Below, in pieces: positions 24,659 through 33,997 of a DNA stretch of 64,000 nt (positions within the stretch are counted from its first letter, which is position 1; the number at the start of each line of letters is the position of its first letter). Origin of the DNA: Anaerohalosphaeraceae bacterium (lineage in GTDB: Bacteria > Planctomycetota > Phycisphaerae > Sedimentisphaerales > Anaerohalosphaeraceae); the NCBI GenBank assembly GCA_035378985.1, contig DAOSUR010000002.1, positions 233,454 through 297,453 on the forward strand, given 5' to 3'. The notes under the pieces are model-generated. The model worked only from the letters and a program-made list of their open reading frames with translations. It had not been told where the DNA came from and made no database searches. Made by a program: the position numbers and the translations under genes.

Positions 24659-26533
24659 TTAATTGCAGACGGCAATCTCAGGAGATGGACCGCTGACTTT
24701 GAAATAATCGATGTTGGCACAGCCGTCGCTGGTGAGGGCTTCAAGGCGAACTTCTTTGAGTCCTGCTGTTAAGGAAAGCTCTATCGATACGGTGGTATAG
24801 TTTTCCCATGCACCCGTTGACGGAAAATCGATGCCTGCTGCCGCCTCAATTCCGTTTATCAGCAAGCGGGCGGGACGGGCAGTTGAACCGTTGGCAAACC
24901 GCCAGGTAAAAGTGTAGGTTCCCGATTCGGAAAGGGAAATCTTCCAGTTGATGCTGCTTCCTGCCGCATTCGTTGTATCACAATATCCATAGCCGGTATA
25001 GCCCGGATGCTCTTCCGTATCCACAATGCCGTTTAAATCACACAAGCCGGTGATTGTCAGGGTCGGGTTTTCCTGAATGATGATGCTGTCTGAAGCGTCA
25101 TCAGGAACGGCGCATGCTTGGGCCGAATAGACGGATTCATTGTGATTGTTGTCCACGGCCGACACGACATAATAATACATCATACCATTCACAGCAGCTT
25201 CGTCCGTATATTCGGAAGCGGACAAAGGAGCCGCATTCAGTTTTACGTATCCTGTGTCCCAGGATGTTGAACGATAAATGTTGTAGCCCGCCAGGTCTTG
25301 TTCGGAATTGTCATCCCACTGCAGGAAGACGCGGGCATTCTGCCCCACAGCTCGCAAATTCGCCGGAGCGGCCGGCGGGGTTGTGTCCGGAGGGATATAA
25401 AGCCAGTTGCTCACAAACAGAGCCAGTTCCTCCAAATCGATAATGCCGTTCGCATAGTAGTCTGCGTTTTCGATTCCGCTGACGGCCTTCCAAGACCCTG
25501 CAAAGACGGCAAAATCGGTGTAATCGATCTGTCCGTTCAAATCAAAATCGCCGTACAATCCGAACAGCCAGTGCGGCGGATAGCCGTCTTTGCCGTCGGC
25601 TCCGGCTCCCCACTGAACAATCACCGGAACCATCGAAGCGGCATCCAGGCTATAGGCATACGGCGGTGTGAAAACGCTGTCAGTGCCCGGATGCACCGTG
25701 CCGGTGCAGTTGTCCAGAATATTTCCAGAAGCAGCGATTTTGCCCTTTACCGTATCATCGTAGTCAATATTGTAATAAGGATTATTTACTTCTTTGAAGT
25801 AGTTGTTTTCTATCAGACATTCGGCATAGAGCCGCGCCCAGACGCCGTAGAGTGTCTGCACGCCTGTACAGTGGTAGTAATTGTTGTACAGATGCACCTT
25901 TCCAAATCGCACGGACGGGATTCGCTGCAGACACATTGCCCCGAACCAGTTGTGATGGTACGTGATATGCAGTTTGCCGTAGTCATCTGTTGCGCTGTCG
26001 CTGCTGCCGACCAGACTGACCCGCTGATTGTTCATCGGCTGGGTAAAATAAAATTTGCACCAGGATACAGTGATGTTGTCGGAACGGCGCGTGATATCCA
26101 CCAGACCGTCATAACAGTCGTAAATGGTACATTTTGTGATAAAAACATTCGTGATGTCTTCCTTGACGGCGATTCCGTTTCCCTCCCCATAGCCCTGTGG
26201 ACAACGAATCGTCAACCGCTGAATAATGACATTCGAACAGCCCTTCTTAAACCCGAGCATGCCGATAATCGTGGGATTGATTCCTGTACCTTCGATGGTT
26301 TTGTTTGATTGAATACTGATTTTGCCGCCGATGGAAGCCAGGTCCAATGTGCCCGAGACCTGAATAATATAGGGGGTATTGACTGTTTCCGCATAGGTCT
26401 TCAGCTCTGCAGGAGTGGATACGACAACAGTGATCCCACCCGCCCCGCCGGTTGTATTCTGACCAAATCCATCTGCTCCGCGAGAAGCGGCCCCGGACAC
26501 AATTATCAGAAAAACAAGCACTATTTTTTTCAT
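24659..26533 (-). CDS. secreted pectate lyase (PL1-like) with dockerin-like, FnIII and CBM domains
   Basis: The 624-aa enzyme should cleave polygalacturonate by beta-elimination outside the cell. A signal peptide (residues 1-20) is followed by a parallel beta-helix of about 280 residues, with the catalytic RIPSVR (Arg204, Arg209) and an acidic calcium region YDGLVD near 141. Next come a dockerin-like pair of calcium loops (DFDLNGQIDYTDF near 329 and NGIIDLEELALF near 362), a fibronectin III domain (about 386-473), and a C-terminal CBM35/6-like beta-sandwich (about 483-620). The ATG at 26533 starts a proper signal peptide; the frame's extension to 26734 does not. Confidence 0.88.
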   Translation of the reverse strand: MKKIVLVFLIIVSGAASRGADGFGQNTTGGAGGITVVVSTPAELKTYAETVNTPYIIQVSGTLDLASIGGKISIQSNKTIEGTGINPTIIGMLGFKKGCSNVIIQRLTIRCPQGYGEGNGIAVKEDITNVFITKCTIYDCYDGLVDITRRSDNITVSWCKFYFTQPMNNQRVSLVGSSDSATDDYGKLHITYHHNWFGAMCLQRIPSVRFGKVHLYNNYYHCTGVQTLYGVWARLYAECLIENNYFKEVNNPYYNIDYDDTVKGKIAASGNILDNCTGTVHPGTDSVFTPPYAYSLDAASMVPVIVQWGAGADGKDGYPPHWLFGLYGDFDLNGQIDYTDFAVFAGSWKAVSGIENADYYANGIIDLEELALFVSNWLYIPPDTTPPAAPANLRAVGQNARVFLQWDDNSEQDLAGYNIYRSTSWDTGYVKLNAAPLSASEYTDEAAVNGMMYYYVVSAVDNNHNESVYSAQACAVPDDASDSIIIQENPTLTITGLCDLNGIVDTEEHPGYTGYGYCDTTNAAGSSINWKISLSESGTYTFTWRFANGSTARPARLLINGIEAAAGIDFPSTGAWENYTTVSIELSLTAGLKEVRLEALTSDGCANIDYFKVSGPSPEIAVCN

Positions 26534-26623
26534 CGGGTTCCTTTCCGCTCCAGCCGGTAAACCAGCCCCATTCTGGAACAATCTATTACTATATTTTCGC
26601 TCTGTTTTAGCCGTTTCACAAGG

Positions 26624-26699
26624 CAATCTTGCGCCCAAAAAAAGACAATTTTGCGCAGGGTCCCGTCTTCTGACCGTCTCTGCGGAAAGAGATTTGCGT
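26624..26699. promoter_or_regulatory. phased TTGCGC direct repeats upstream of xylBA and pectate lyase
   Basis: CAATCTTGCGC (26624-26634) and CAATTTTGCGC (26646-26656) match at 10 of 11 bases and are exactly 22 bases apart. A weaker GATTTGCGT follows at 26691-26699, another 43 bases on. An inverted TTTTGCGC lies at 26729-26736 in the xylB promoter spacer. Direct repeats two helical turns apart are typical for AraC-family activators. The assignment is inferred; no such regulator gene is in the window. Confidence 0.45.
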
Positions 26700-26720
26700 A
26701 AAATTCTGAAAAAACTCTTC

Positions 26721-26748
26721 TTGCACTCGCGCAAAAGGTTCCTATAAT
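26721..26748 (+). promoter_or_regulatory. candidate promoter of xylB-xylA
   Basis: TTGCAC (26721-26726), a 16-base spacer and a perfect TATAAT (26743-26748). The predicted start, near 26755, falls within a 20-base perfect palindrome, consistent with a repressor operator overlapping the initiation site. Confidence 0.6.
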
Positions 26749-26752
26749 GGCC

Positions 26753-26772
26753 TTCAGTAATCGATTACTGAA
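26753..26772. promoter_or_regulatory. 20-bp perfect palindromic operator candidate
   Basis: The sequence from 26753 to 26772 is a perfect palindrome with core AGTAATCGATTACT. The central CG pair with flanking AAT/ATT and TAC half-sites resembles LacI-family operators. It sits 5 to 24 bases after the -10 box and 21 bases before the xylB start, where binding would block transcription. The regulator is not in the window. Confidence 0.6.
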
Positions 26773-26793
26773 CGATGATATTGGGAGAAAGCA

Positions 26794-28278
26794 ATGTACC
26801 TGCTTGGTTACGATTCCGGCACCTCCTCTATCAAAGCCACTCTTTTGGACTCCCAAACCGGGAAAGTCGCTGCTTCCGCCGCCGCACCGAAAAAGGAAAT
26901 GCCTATCGAAGCTCCTCAGCCGGGCTGGGCCCAGCAGAATCCGCAAGACTGGTGGGTCAACCTGAAAGCGGCCACCTCAGAAGTCTTAAAAATATCCGGA
27001 GTGAATCCGTCCGATATTAAAGCCGTCGGGATTACCTACCAGATGCACGGGCTTGTCTGTATTGATAAATCCGGGAATGTGATTCGTCCTGCGATTATCT
27101 GGTGTGACAGTCGAGCCGTTGAAATTGGCAATCAGGCCGCCAAAGATCTCGGGGCGGAGCGATGCCTGCGTGAACTGCTGAACTGTCCGGGCAACTTTAC
27201 GGCCAGCAAGTTAAAATGGGTCATGAAGAATGAACCCGACCATTACAAAAAAATCTGGAAAATCCTGCTTCCGGGCGACTGGCTGGCGTTGAAAATGACC
27301 GGGCGGGCGGTCACGACGGCCTCCGGATTGTCGGAAATGATACTCTGGAACTTTCCGAAGGCCGCTCCGGCTGATTTTCTGATGGATTATTACGGATTTG
27401 ACCATTCCTTTCTTCCTGAATTGGTGCCGACGTTTGGCCCTCAGGGGGAATTGACAAAAGAGGCTGCCGCGGAGCTGGGGCTGAAAGCCGGTACTCCTGT
27501 AACGTATCGTGCGGGCGACCAGCCCAACAATGCTCTGTCACTGAACGTGCTCGAACCGGGCCAGATTGCGGCTACGGCGGGCACCAGCGGGGTTGTCTAC
27601 GGCATCAGCGACCGCCCTGCCTATGACCCGAAATCTCGTGTCAATATCTTCCTCCATGTCAACAATACCCCTGGGCAGATTCGCAACGGCGTTCTTCTGT
27701 GCATCAATGGGACGGGGATTCTGAACAGCTGGCTCAAACATACGGCTGCGGCCGGCAGAGATTACCCGGAAATGAATGCCTTGGCCGAGCAGGTCCCCAT
27801 CGGCAGTGAAGGTCTGGTGATTCTGCCCTACGGCAACGGAGCGGAGCGCACGCTGGAAAACCGCAATCTCGGGGCTTCAATACACAATTTGAATCTGAAT
27901 CGCCATCATCTCGGTCATCTGCTGCGGGCCGGCCAGGAAGGAATTGTCTTTGCACTCCAGTACGGGCTGGAAATTATGAAGGATATGGGGATTCGGATGG
28001 ACACGGTCCGGGCCGGAAAGGCCAATATGTTCTTGAGTCCTGTTTTTGCTCAGACTTTTGCGACCCTGACCGGAGCCGTCGTCGAATTGTACAATACAGA
28101 CGGTTCGCAGGGAGCTGCCCGCGGTGCCGGTATCGGGGCCGGCGTTTATAATACATTTGCTCAGGCCTTTGAGACCCTTCAAAGGGTGGAAACCATCGAG
28201 CCCAGGCCGGCACAGGCGGACCTGTGCCGTCAGGCCTATGCGGCATGGCGGAATATCCTGCACAAACAGCTCGGATAA
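26794..28278 (+). CDS. xylB: xylulokinase
   Basis: XylB phosphorylates D-xylulose to xylulose 5-phosphate, the entry step to the pentose phosphate pathway. The 494-aa FGGY kinase has the N-terminal phosphate loop GYDSGTSSIKA, the substrate-binding QMHGLV near residue 83 and the catalytic Asp242 in RAGDQPNNA. It also has the second ATP motif TAGTSGVVYG. A GGAGA site precedes the ATG. Xylose isomerase follows after 24 bases in the same operon, which supports xylulose over other FGGY substrates. Confidence 0.93.
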   Translation: MYLLGYDSGTSSIKATLLDSQTGKVAASAAAPKKEMPIEAPQPGWAQQNPQDWWVNLKAATSEVLKISGVNPSDIKAVGITYQMHGLVCIDKSGNVIRPAIIWCDSRAVEIGNQAAKDLGAERCLRELLNCPGNFTASKLKWVMKNEPDHYKKIWKILLPGDWLALKMTGRAVTTASGLSEMILWNFPKAAPADFLMDYYGFDHSFLPELVPTFGPQGELTKEAAAELGLKAGTPVTYRAGDQPNNALSLNVLEPGQIAATAGTSGVVYGISDRPAYDPKSRVNIFLHVNNTPGQIRNGVLLCINGTGILNSWLKHTAAAGRDYPEMNALAEQVPIGSEGLVILPYGNGAERTLENRNLGASIHNLNLNRHHLGHLLRAGQEGIVFALQYGLEIMKDMGIRMDTVRAGKANMFLSPVFAQTFATLTGAVVELYNTDGSQGAARGAGIGAGVYNTFAQAFETLQRVETIEPRPAQADLCRQAYAAWRNILHKQLG

Positions 28279-28302
28279 CCTATACTAAGAAAGGGGAAAA
28301 CA

Positions 28303-29613
28303 ATGACGGAATATTTTCCTGAAGTCAAAAAAGTGGTGTATGAGGGGCCTGATTCCAAGAATCCTCTGGCGTTTAAGCATTACAATCCCAAAGAAAAGGT
28401 GATGGGCAAAACGATGGCCGAGCATCTGCGGTTTGCCGTCTGCTACTGGCATACAATGAAGGGGCTCGGGGCGGACCAGTTCGGGATGAATACAATTGTC
28501 CGCAGCTACAACAAGGCCTCTGACCCGATGCAGCGGGCCGAACAGACCCTTCAGGCGGCGTTTGAATTCTTCACCAAACTGGGGGTTCAGTTCTGGTGCT
28601 TCCATGACCGCGATATTGCGCCGGAGGCGGATAATCTGGCTGAAACCAACAAGCGTCTGGACAAAATTGTGGCGATGGCCAAGAAGCTGCAGTCGGATAC
28701 GGGCGTAAAGCTCCTCTGGGGCACGACCAATGCCTTCTCTCATCCGCGTTTTATGGCCGGAGCGGGAACGAATCCGGATCCGCACGTGTTTGCCTATGCC
28801 GCCAGCCAAATCAAGAAGGCGATGGAAATCACCAAAGAGCTCGGCGGTGCAGGATATGTCTTCTGGGGCGGCCGCGAGGGGTACGACACGCTGCTGAATA
28901 CCGATATGAAGCGGGAGCTGGACCATATGGCCCTGCTGCTGCAGATGGCGGTCGATTACAAAAAGAAAATCGGCTTCAAAGGCCAGCTGTACATTGAGCC
29001 CAAGCCGAAGGAACCAACCAAACATCAGTACGATTTTGATGCGGGCAACTGTTACGCCTTCCTGCAGAAGTACGGTCTGGTAGAGCACTTCAAATTGAAT
29101 ATCGAGGCCAATCATGCCACGCTGGCGGCTCATACGTTCCATCATGAGCTGGCCTTCTGCGCCGCCAACAACCTGCTCGGGTCGGTGGATGCCAATCGCG
29201 GAGACCTGCTGCTGGGATGGGATACGGACCAGTTCCCGACCGATTTGTATGATACGACGCTGGCGATGTATATCATCTTGAAGGCGGGCGGATTCACGAC
29301 CGGCGGTCTGAATTTTGACGCCCACGTGCGTCGGCAGTCTATCGACAATGTGGACCTCTTTTATGCCCATATCGGCGCGATGGACGCCTTTGCCCGCGGG
29401 CTGAAGATTGCTGCTCGTCTGATTAAGGACAAGGTGTTCGACAAAGCCGTTAAAGAACGCTATGCCGGCTGGGATACTCCGTTTGGGCGTGCCATTGAGG
29501 CAGGCAAAATGGACTTTGTAAAGCTCGAAAAATACATTCTCGAGAATGGAGAACCGAAACTCCGTTCCGGACGGCAGGAGCTTCTGGAAAACATTCTGAA
29601 CGAGTATATTTGA
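28303..29613 (+). CDS. xylA: xylose isomerase
   Basis: XylA interconverts D-xylose and D-xylulose with two divalent metals. At 436 aa it is a class II enzyme. The active-site FHDRD (His101, Asp104) is present, as are the metal ligands in [16 protein letters not shown], the [19 protein letters not shown] block and the C-terminal LNFDAHVRR. The N-terminus ([16 protein letters not shown]) is typical of the longer class. With xylB it forms a complete two-gene xylose catabolic operon closed by a terminator. No xylose transporter gene is adjacent. Confidence 0.96.
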   Translation: MTEYFPEVKKVVYEGPDSKNPLAFKHYNPKEKVMGKTMAEHLRFAVCYWHTMKGLGADQFGMNTIVRSYNKASDPMQRAEQTLQAAFEFFTKLGVQFWCFHDRDIAPEADNLAETNKRLDKIVAMAKKLQSDTGVKLLWGTTNAFSHPRFMAGAGTNPDPHVFAYAASQIKKAMEITKELGGAGYVFWGGREGYDTLLNTDMKRELDHMALLLQMAVDYKKKIGFKGQLYIEPKPKEPTKHQYDFDAGNCYAFLQKYGLVEHFKLNIEANHATLAAHTFHHELAFCAANNLLGSVDANRGDLLLGWDTDQFPTDLYDTTLAMYIILKAGGFTTGGLNFDAHVRRQSIDNVDLFYAHIGAMDAFARGLKIAARLIKDKVFDKAVKERYAGWDTPFGRAIEAGKMDFVKLEKYILENGEPKLRSGRQELLENILNEYI

Positions 29614-29633
29614 TAGGACAATTCTGCGTTTCC

Positions 29634-29668
29634 AAAAAGCCCGTTCTCCAGAGAGAGCGGGCTTTTTT
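29634..29668 (+). terminator. terminator of xylB-xylA
   Basis: AAAAAGCCCG (29634-29643) pairs with CGGGCTTTTT (29658-29667) across a 14-base loop, ending in a run of T. It begins 20 bases after the xylA stop codon and separates the operon from tRNA-Lys. Confidence 0.82.
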
Positions 29669-29771
29669 ATTCAGAAGACTTTTCCTTGTTTTTTGCGTTT
29701 TTTCTTGATATTTTTCCTTTTCGTGTTATGTTTTATGGCCTTTTCAGAGAGTCAGAACCACTCTGAAAGGC

Positions 29772-29844
29772 GGAGGCGTAGCTCAGCCGGTAGAGCAACG
29801 GCCTTTTAAGCCGTAGGTCCTGGGTTCGAGTCCCAGCGCCTTCA
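29772..29844 (+). tRNA. tRNA-Lys (TTT anticodon)
   Basis: The 73-nt gene has acceptor strands GGAGGCG and CGCCTTC, with a G-U pair at position 2. The D-arm is GCTCAGCCGGTAGAGC and the anticodon loop is CTTTTAA (anticodon TTT). The T-arm is CTGGGTTCGAGTCCCAG. The discriminator is A, and CCA is not encoded. A TTGATATTTTTCC-type AT-rich stretch precedes it, but I cannot assign a clear promoter. Confidence 0.94.
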
Positions 29845-29959
29845 TTGTTCATAAGGTCTTTCCAGAAAACAAGTTAGATTTTTACGTTTCCTTCATGCAA
29901 ATCGGTTTCCATCGGAAAAGGAACCATCTTTTTCTGTCAAACCTTCTTTACTCGCTCCA

Positions 29960-30040
29960 ACCGGCTCCTTACAATGCCGGCTGCTCGGCCGTCTTCCAGA
30001 ACGCGTTTATGGGTATGCCGGAAGACGCCGCGGAACCGGT
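29960..30040 (+). other. possible structured leader of the GH3 gene
   Basis: The 233-base gap between tRNA-Lys and the GH3 gene contains CGTCTTCC (29990-29997) and GGAAGACG (30020-30027), an 8-bp inverted repeat with a 22-base loop. It is flanked by ACCGG and CCGGT sequences near 29959 and 30034 that could pair. No known riboswitch pattern is recognised. It may be a leader hairpin or an unrelated structure. Confidence 0.3.
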
Positions 30041-30077
30041 AAGAACTGAACCATTGTAGCGAAGAGGATTTTGCTCT

Positions 30078-31928
30078 ATGAAACAGCTGGGGATTTCACG
30101 CTGTCGATTTTTTGCAGGGATTGCTTTTGTTTTGGCATTTTTGATGTTGGGGCTTGATTCCTCGGGGCGGCCCCGTTCTTTGTCTTCTTATGACCCTCAG
30201 GCCAATCAGCTGCTGGCCCGAATGACCCTCGAGGAAAAAATCGGCCAGATGATTCAGGCGGAAAGCACTTCTCTGCTCAAAGAGTCTGACATCGAAACAT
30301 ATTATCTGGGTTCAATCTTGAGCAGCGGGGATGCAGACCCGCCGTCGGGAAATACGCTGGAATACTGGACGGAAAAATATGAACGGCTTCAGAAAAGAAC
30401 CCGATATACGCGACTGAAAATCCCTCTTCTTTACGGGGTGGATGCTGTTCATGGGCACAGCAACGTGCTCGGTGCCGTCATCTTCCCGCACAATATCGGT
30501 CTGGGATGTACCCGCAATCCGGAATTAGTCCGGGAAATCGGACGCATTACCGCCCGGGAAGTCCGAGCGACCGGTATCCAGTGGACCTTCGCTCCCTGTG
30601 TTGCCGTTCCGCAGGATGAACGCTGGGGACGTACGTATGAAGGATTTTCGGAAGACCCGCAGCTGTGTGCGCTGCTGGGCGCGGCGGCCGTTCGGGGCCT
30701 TCAGGGAGATAATCTGCGAAATCCGTACTCCGTGCTGGCCTGTGCGAAACATTATGTCGGAGACGGCGGAACCCTCTTCGGCACTTCTGAAAACGGCAGA
30801 GGGCTGGATCAGGGCGATGTCAGAACGGATGAAGAGACTCTGCGACGCATCCATCTGACCCCCTATCCGGCTGCCATCCAGGCCGGAGTTGGAACCATTA
30901 TGCCTTCCTACAGCAGCTGGAACGGCGTAAAGTGTTCCGCCAACAAATATCTGCTGACCACCGTTCTGAAAGAAGAACTCGGATTCGAGGGCTTTTTAAT
31001 CTCTGATTACAATGCCATCCGGCAGGTTCACCCGGATTTCAAGACGGCTATCGGCATCTGTATCAATGCCGGGATGGATATGGCGATGGAGCCGAACCGC
31101 TATCGGGAGTTCTTTGTCTATTTGAAGGAACTGGTGGAGGAAGGTACGGTTCCGATGTCTCGAATTGACGACGCCGTCCGCCGAATTCTGCGTGTCAAGT
31201 ACGCCATGGGCCTGATGGATAAGGGATACTCTCTGAAAGCCGACCGCCGTCTTCAGAAGGAATTTGGTTCGGAGGCCCATCGACGGGTTGCTCGACAGGC
31301 CGTTCGGGAGTCCCTTGTTCTGCTTAAGAATGAAAACCGAACGCTGCCTCTTTCCAAAAAAGCAGCCCGAATTCATGTGGCCGGCCGGAGTGCTGACAAC
31401 CTTGGCAATCAATGCGGCGGCTGGACCATCACCTGGCAGGGCCAAAGCGGCCCCGTCACGCTTAATGGAACCACTGTTTTGACCGCCATCCGCCGGACTG
31501 TGTCCGAACAAACCCTCGTGACCTATTCAGATGACGGAAAGCGTGCAGAGGGAGCAGATGTTGCAGTGGTGGTAATCGGGGAAAGACCGTATGCAGAGGG
31601 GTATGGAGACAGGGAAAATCTGGAAATTTCCCGAGAGGATAAGCGGGTAATCGAAAATGTGAAAAAAGCTGGAATCCCGATTGTTGTTGTCCTGTTTTCG
31701 GGCCGTCCTCTGATTCTCGGTGAAGTTCTCGACCAGGCGGATGCCCTCATTGCCGCCTGGCTGCCCGGAACCGAAGGACAAGGCATTGCGGATGTTCTTT
31801 TCGGGGATTATAAACCGACCGGGAAACTGTCCTTTTCATGGCCTAAGTCAATGGACCAAATCCCCATTAACCTCGGCGATAAGCCCTATGAACCTCTGTT
31901 TGAGTACGGATACGGCCTGACTTATTAA
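30078..31928 (+). CDS. secreted glycoside hydrolase family 3 (beta-glucosidase/xylosidase-like)
   Basis: GH3 enzymes release terminal beta-linked sugars from oligosaccharides. The 616-aa protein has a signal peptide (about residues 1-28). The TIM-barrel domain includes [18 protein letters not shown] and the nucleophile Asp310 in FLISDYNAI, and is followed by the second alpha/beta domain ([12 protein letters not shown]). The fragment ends shortly after [10 protein letters not shown], so there is no C-terminal FnIII domain. The closest known architecture is a plant or bacterial beta-D-glucan exohydrolase. The gene lies near pectate lyase and xylBA, consistent with plant cell-wall use. Substrate specificity is not settled. 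Confidence 0.9.
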   Translation: MKQLGISRCRFFAGIAFVLAFLMLGLDSSGRPRSLSSYDPQANQLLARMTLEEKIGQMIQAESTSLLKESDIETYYLGSILSSGDADPPSGNTLEYWTEKYERLQKRTRYTRLKIPLLYGVDAVHGHSNVLGAVIFPHNIGLGCTRNPELVREIGRITAREVRATGIQWTFAPCVAVPQDERWGRTYEGFSEDPQLCALLGAAAVRGLQGDNLRNPYSVLACAKHYVGDGGTLFGTSENGRGLDQGDVRTDEETLRRIHLTPYPAAIQAGVGTIMPSYSSWNGVKCSANKYLLTTVLKEELGFEGFLISDYNAIRQVHPDFKTAIGICINAGMDMAMEPNRYREFFVYLKELVEEGTVPMSRIDDAVRRILRVKYAMGLMDKGYSLKADRRLQKEFGSEAHRRVARQAVRESLVLLKNENRTLPLSKKAARIHVAGRSADNLGNQCGGWTITWQGQSGPVTLNGTTVLTAIRRTVSEQTLVTYSDDGKRAEGADVAVVVIGERPYAEGYGDRENLEISREDKRVIENVKKAGIPIVVVLFSGRPLILGEVLDQADALIAAWLPGTEGQGIADVLFGDYKPTGKLSFSWPKSMDQIPINLGDKPYEPLFEYGYGLTY

Positions 31929-31978
31929 TCCTGACACGGCCGAAGGAGCCGGCAGATTTAGACTGAAAGGGTTCTTTT

Positions 31979-33763
31979 TTACAGGACAAAAGTCTGGCTG
32001 TGCTGCTTGCGAAGGGCTTTGTTCAAACTCTTCAGAAAATATTTTTCTACAACGGCCTCCCATCCCATATGGCTGGCCAGTTCGTAGCCGCTGTGAAGCA
32101 GCCGGTTGAATTCATCGTCATTTTTCGGCAGTCGAGCACAAATTTCCAGAGCCACTTTCTCGCTCACTTTGTACTCAATCTGGTCGCGGAACTCCCGGTC
32201 AATCTGAAGCAGATCCTCCAGGGCCATCCCTCTTTGCCCGTTCAGGTTTGTATAATCCACTTCAATCACATTTGGAACTTTTTGGCCGCCCGTGACCGCA
32301 CGGACAAATCCCGCACAGCCGCACAGACTGGTCACAACACACAATCCCCCAAAACACAGCGGCTCCAGCTGCGCAATGCCGAACGGCTCATAGATGCTTT
32401 GGCCGAACTCTACGTCGGTTCCTTTGCGGATGTCCATAAACTCCATATCATACGGCATCCGATGTCCGCAGCACTGCCGATTAAAGCCGAACTGGTTGAT
32501 GAAAATCACCTTGATATTGCGGCTCCGCAGGTTAAACTCCTGCACGCCGGCATAATAGGCCGCTTCCCCGCCGGACAGGTCCGGCATCCCTTCGCGATGG
32601 GCTGCGGGCCAGTGATAATCCGCCTCCATCTGATAAATGTCGCGATCTCGGCGTTTGTGGGTTTCCGTGCTGAGCACAAGAAGCACCGCCGTCTTGTTAA
32701 GTGTACGGAATTCCCGATCCAGATGCTCCAGCACACGCAGGTCGCGCCACAGCCCTTTGCTGATAACCAGTCGCGTCACATGCGTGAAAATAAAGTCCGG
32801 TTTCCAGCCGAGCAGATTTTCGCAATACTGCCGCAGCCGATTGCGGGATTCATATTTCTCCGCCAGCCCGATCTGATAGGCCGGGATGCCGTTGTAGGTC
32901 AAATCAATGTCGGCCAGATTAAACTCCGGCGCCAAAAAACGCAGTTCATCCACGACACAATCCCCAACCGCCAGGATGTTATCGCAATGACGGGAGGCCT
33001 CTACCAGAGCGTATTTGAAAAAGTGACTTTGATCTCCGAAAACATCGTTGACATACAAATCCTGCTCACGGGCCTTGCGGAGAACATTGTAGAACATTGT
33101 ATCGTGCCCGCTGTGGCTTTCCACAATCCGGCGCATCGGAGCGACTTCATGGGCATAAAAGACCGTCTTAAAATCATAGGGGTCGAGAATGCCGGCCAAA
33201 GCCGTCGGAATCCCCATAAACTCGTGAGCAACCAGAACAGTAGGAATCTCCTTTTCAGCAGCCCCTACAACGCGAAGGGTTTCTAATGCAGGAAGTGCCA
33301 GGCGAACATACTGTTCATATTCCCACAGGTTCTCATACAAATCGCTTCGGATGCCAAACTCCCGAAACATAGCCCCCTTGAATTGATTGACCGGATTGGG
33401 GTCCATTCGGGTGACATCGATGAGAATGACTTCCGGCGTGCTCTTGATATGGGTCATCGGGTCCAAAAAGACCCGCCGGCCGTAAACAATATCTACATTG
33501 AACTGGTCTTCAATTCGCTGGAAGCCGGCGGCATAACTGCTGCGTGTTCGACCGTCCAATGAGGAATACAGGACTTCTCCGCCCGGCCCCAAACGAGAAT
33601 CGACCCCTTCATCCCGAAAGAACAGCGGACTGATTAAGATCGTTCTGCCCGCGGCGTTCAGGTAGTTTTGGCTGGTAAAAAGCCCCTCCAGGACAGCCCC
33701 TATACCCCCGATTTTTTCAATGGCCTCATGGGTGATGTGAACAATCGTCGGACGCTGGTTCAT
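31979..33763 (-). CDS. glycogen/starch synthase-like glycosyltransferase
   Basis: The 594-aa protein is a GT-B fold retaining glycosyltransferase. It opens with IVHITHEAIEKIGGIGAVLEGL, the analogue of the KxGG substrate loop in glycogen synthases. In the C-terminal half it has YEPFGIAQLEPLCFGG, the paired-glutamate motif that holds the sugar nucleotide. These features place it near the GT3/GT5 glycogen synthases, but it is longer than bacterial GlgA and other sugars remain possible. The start has GAGGTG upstream. It is convergent with the GH3 gene, and no other glycogen gene is present. Confidence 0.75.
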   Translation of the reverse strand: MNQRPTIVHITHEAIEKIGGIGAVLEGLFTSQNYLNAAGRTILISPLFFRDEGVDSRLGPGGEVLYSSLDGRTRSSYAAGFQRIEDQFNVDIVYGRRVFLDPMTHIKSTPEVILIDVTRMDPNPVNQFKGAMFREFGIRSDLYENLWEYEQYVRLALPALETLRVVGAAEKEIPTVLVAHEFMGIPTALAGILDPYDFKTVFYAHEVAPMRRIVESHSGHDTMFYNVLRKAREQDLYVNDVFGDQSHFFKYALVEASRHCDNILAVGDCVVDELRFLAPEFNLADIDLTYNGIPAYQIGLAEKYESRNRLRQYCENLLGWKPDFIFTHVTRLVISKGLWRDLRVLEHLDREFRTLNKTAVLLVLSTETHKRRDRDIYQMEADYHWPAAHREGMPDLSGGEAAYYAGVQEFNLRSRNIKVIFINQFGFNRQCCGHRMPYDMEFMDIRKGTDVEFGQSIYEPFGIAQLEPLCFGGLCVVTSLCGCAGFVRAVTGGQKVPNVIEVDYTNLNGQRGMALEDLLQIDREFRDQIEYKVSEKVALEICARLPKNDDEFNRLLHSGYELASHMGWEAVVEKYFLKSLNKALRKQHSQTFVL

Positions 33764-33811
33764 CGTTTCACCTCGTTTCTGCCTTTCCTATCCAAAACAA
33801 ATCTCCCGTAT

Positions 33812-33840
33812 AAAATATACCAAATAATTTCAGGATGCAA
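33812..33840 (-). promoter_or_regulatory. candidate promoter of the glycogen synthase-like gene
   Basis: On the minus strand TTGCAT (33840-33835), 17 bases and TATTTT (33817-33812) lie 49 bases before the gene. The 234-base AT-rich gap from 33764 to 33997 shows nothing else that I can identify. Confidence 0.35.
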
Positions 33841-33997
33841 AAACAGCATATCCATATTTTTACTGATATACTAATCGGAAAAATCCCCGCTCTTCCTCAA
33901 TGCCCTTTTCTTTTTTTTATTATCGGATGTTTCCTTCGAAAGGTTCAGCGAAAAACACAAGATACTCCTGTTGAATAGTGCCTATAACGGCTGGTGT

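Noticed and set aside
28285..29370. 361-codon minus-strand open frame
   Set aside because: It is antisense to xylose isomerase, which is unmistakable.
32000..33286. 428-codon plus-strand open frame
   Set aside because: It lies antisense to the glycogen-synthase-like gene, which has clear family motifs. The frame is a by-product of codon bias.
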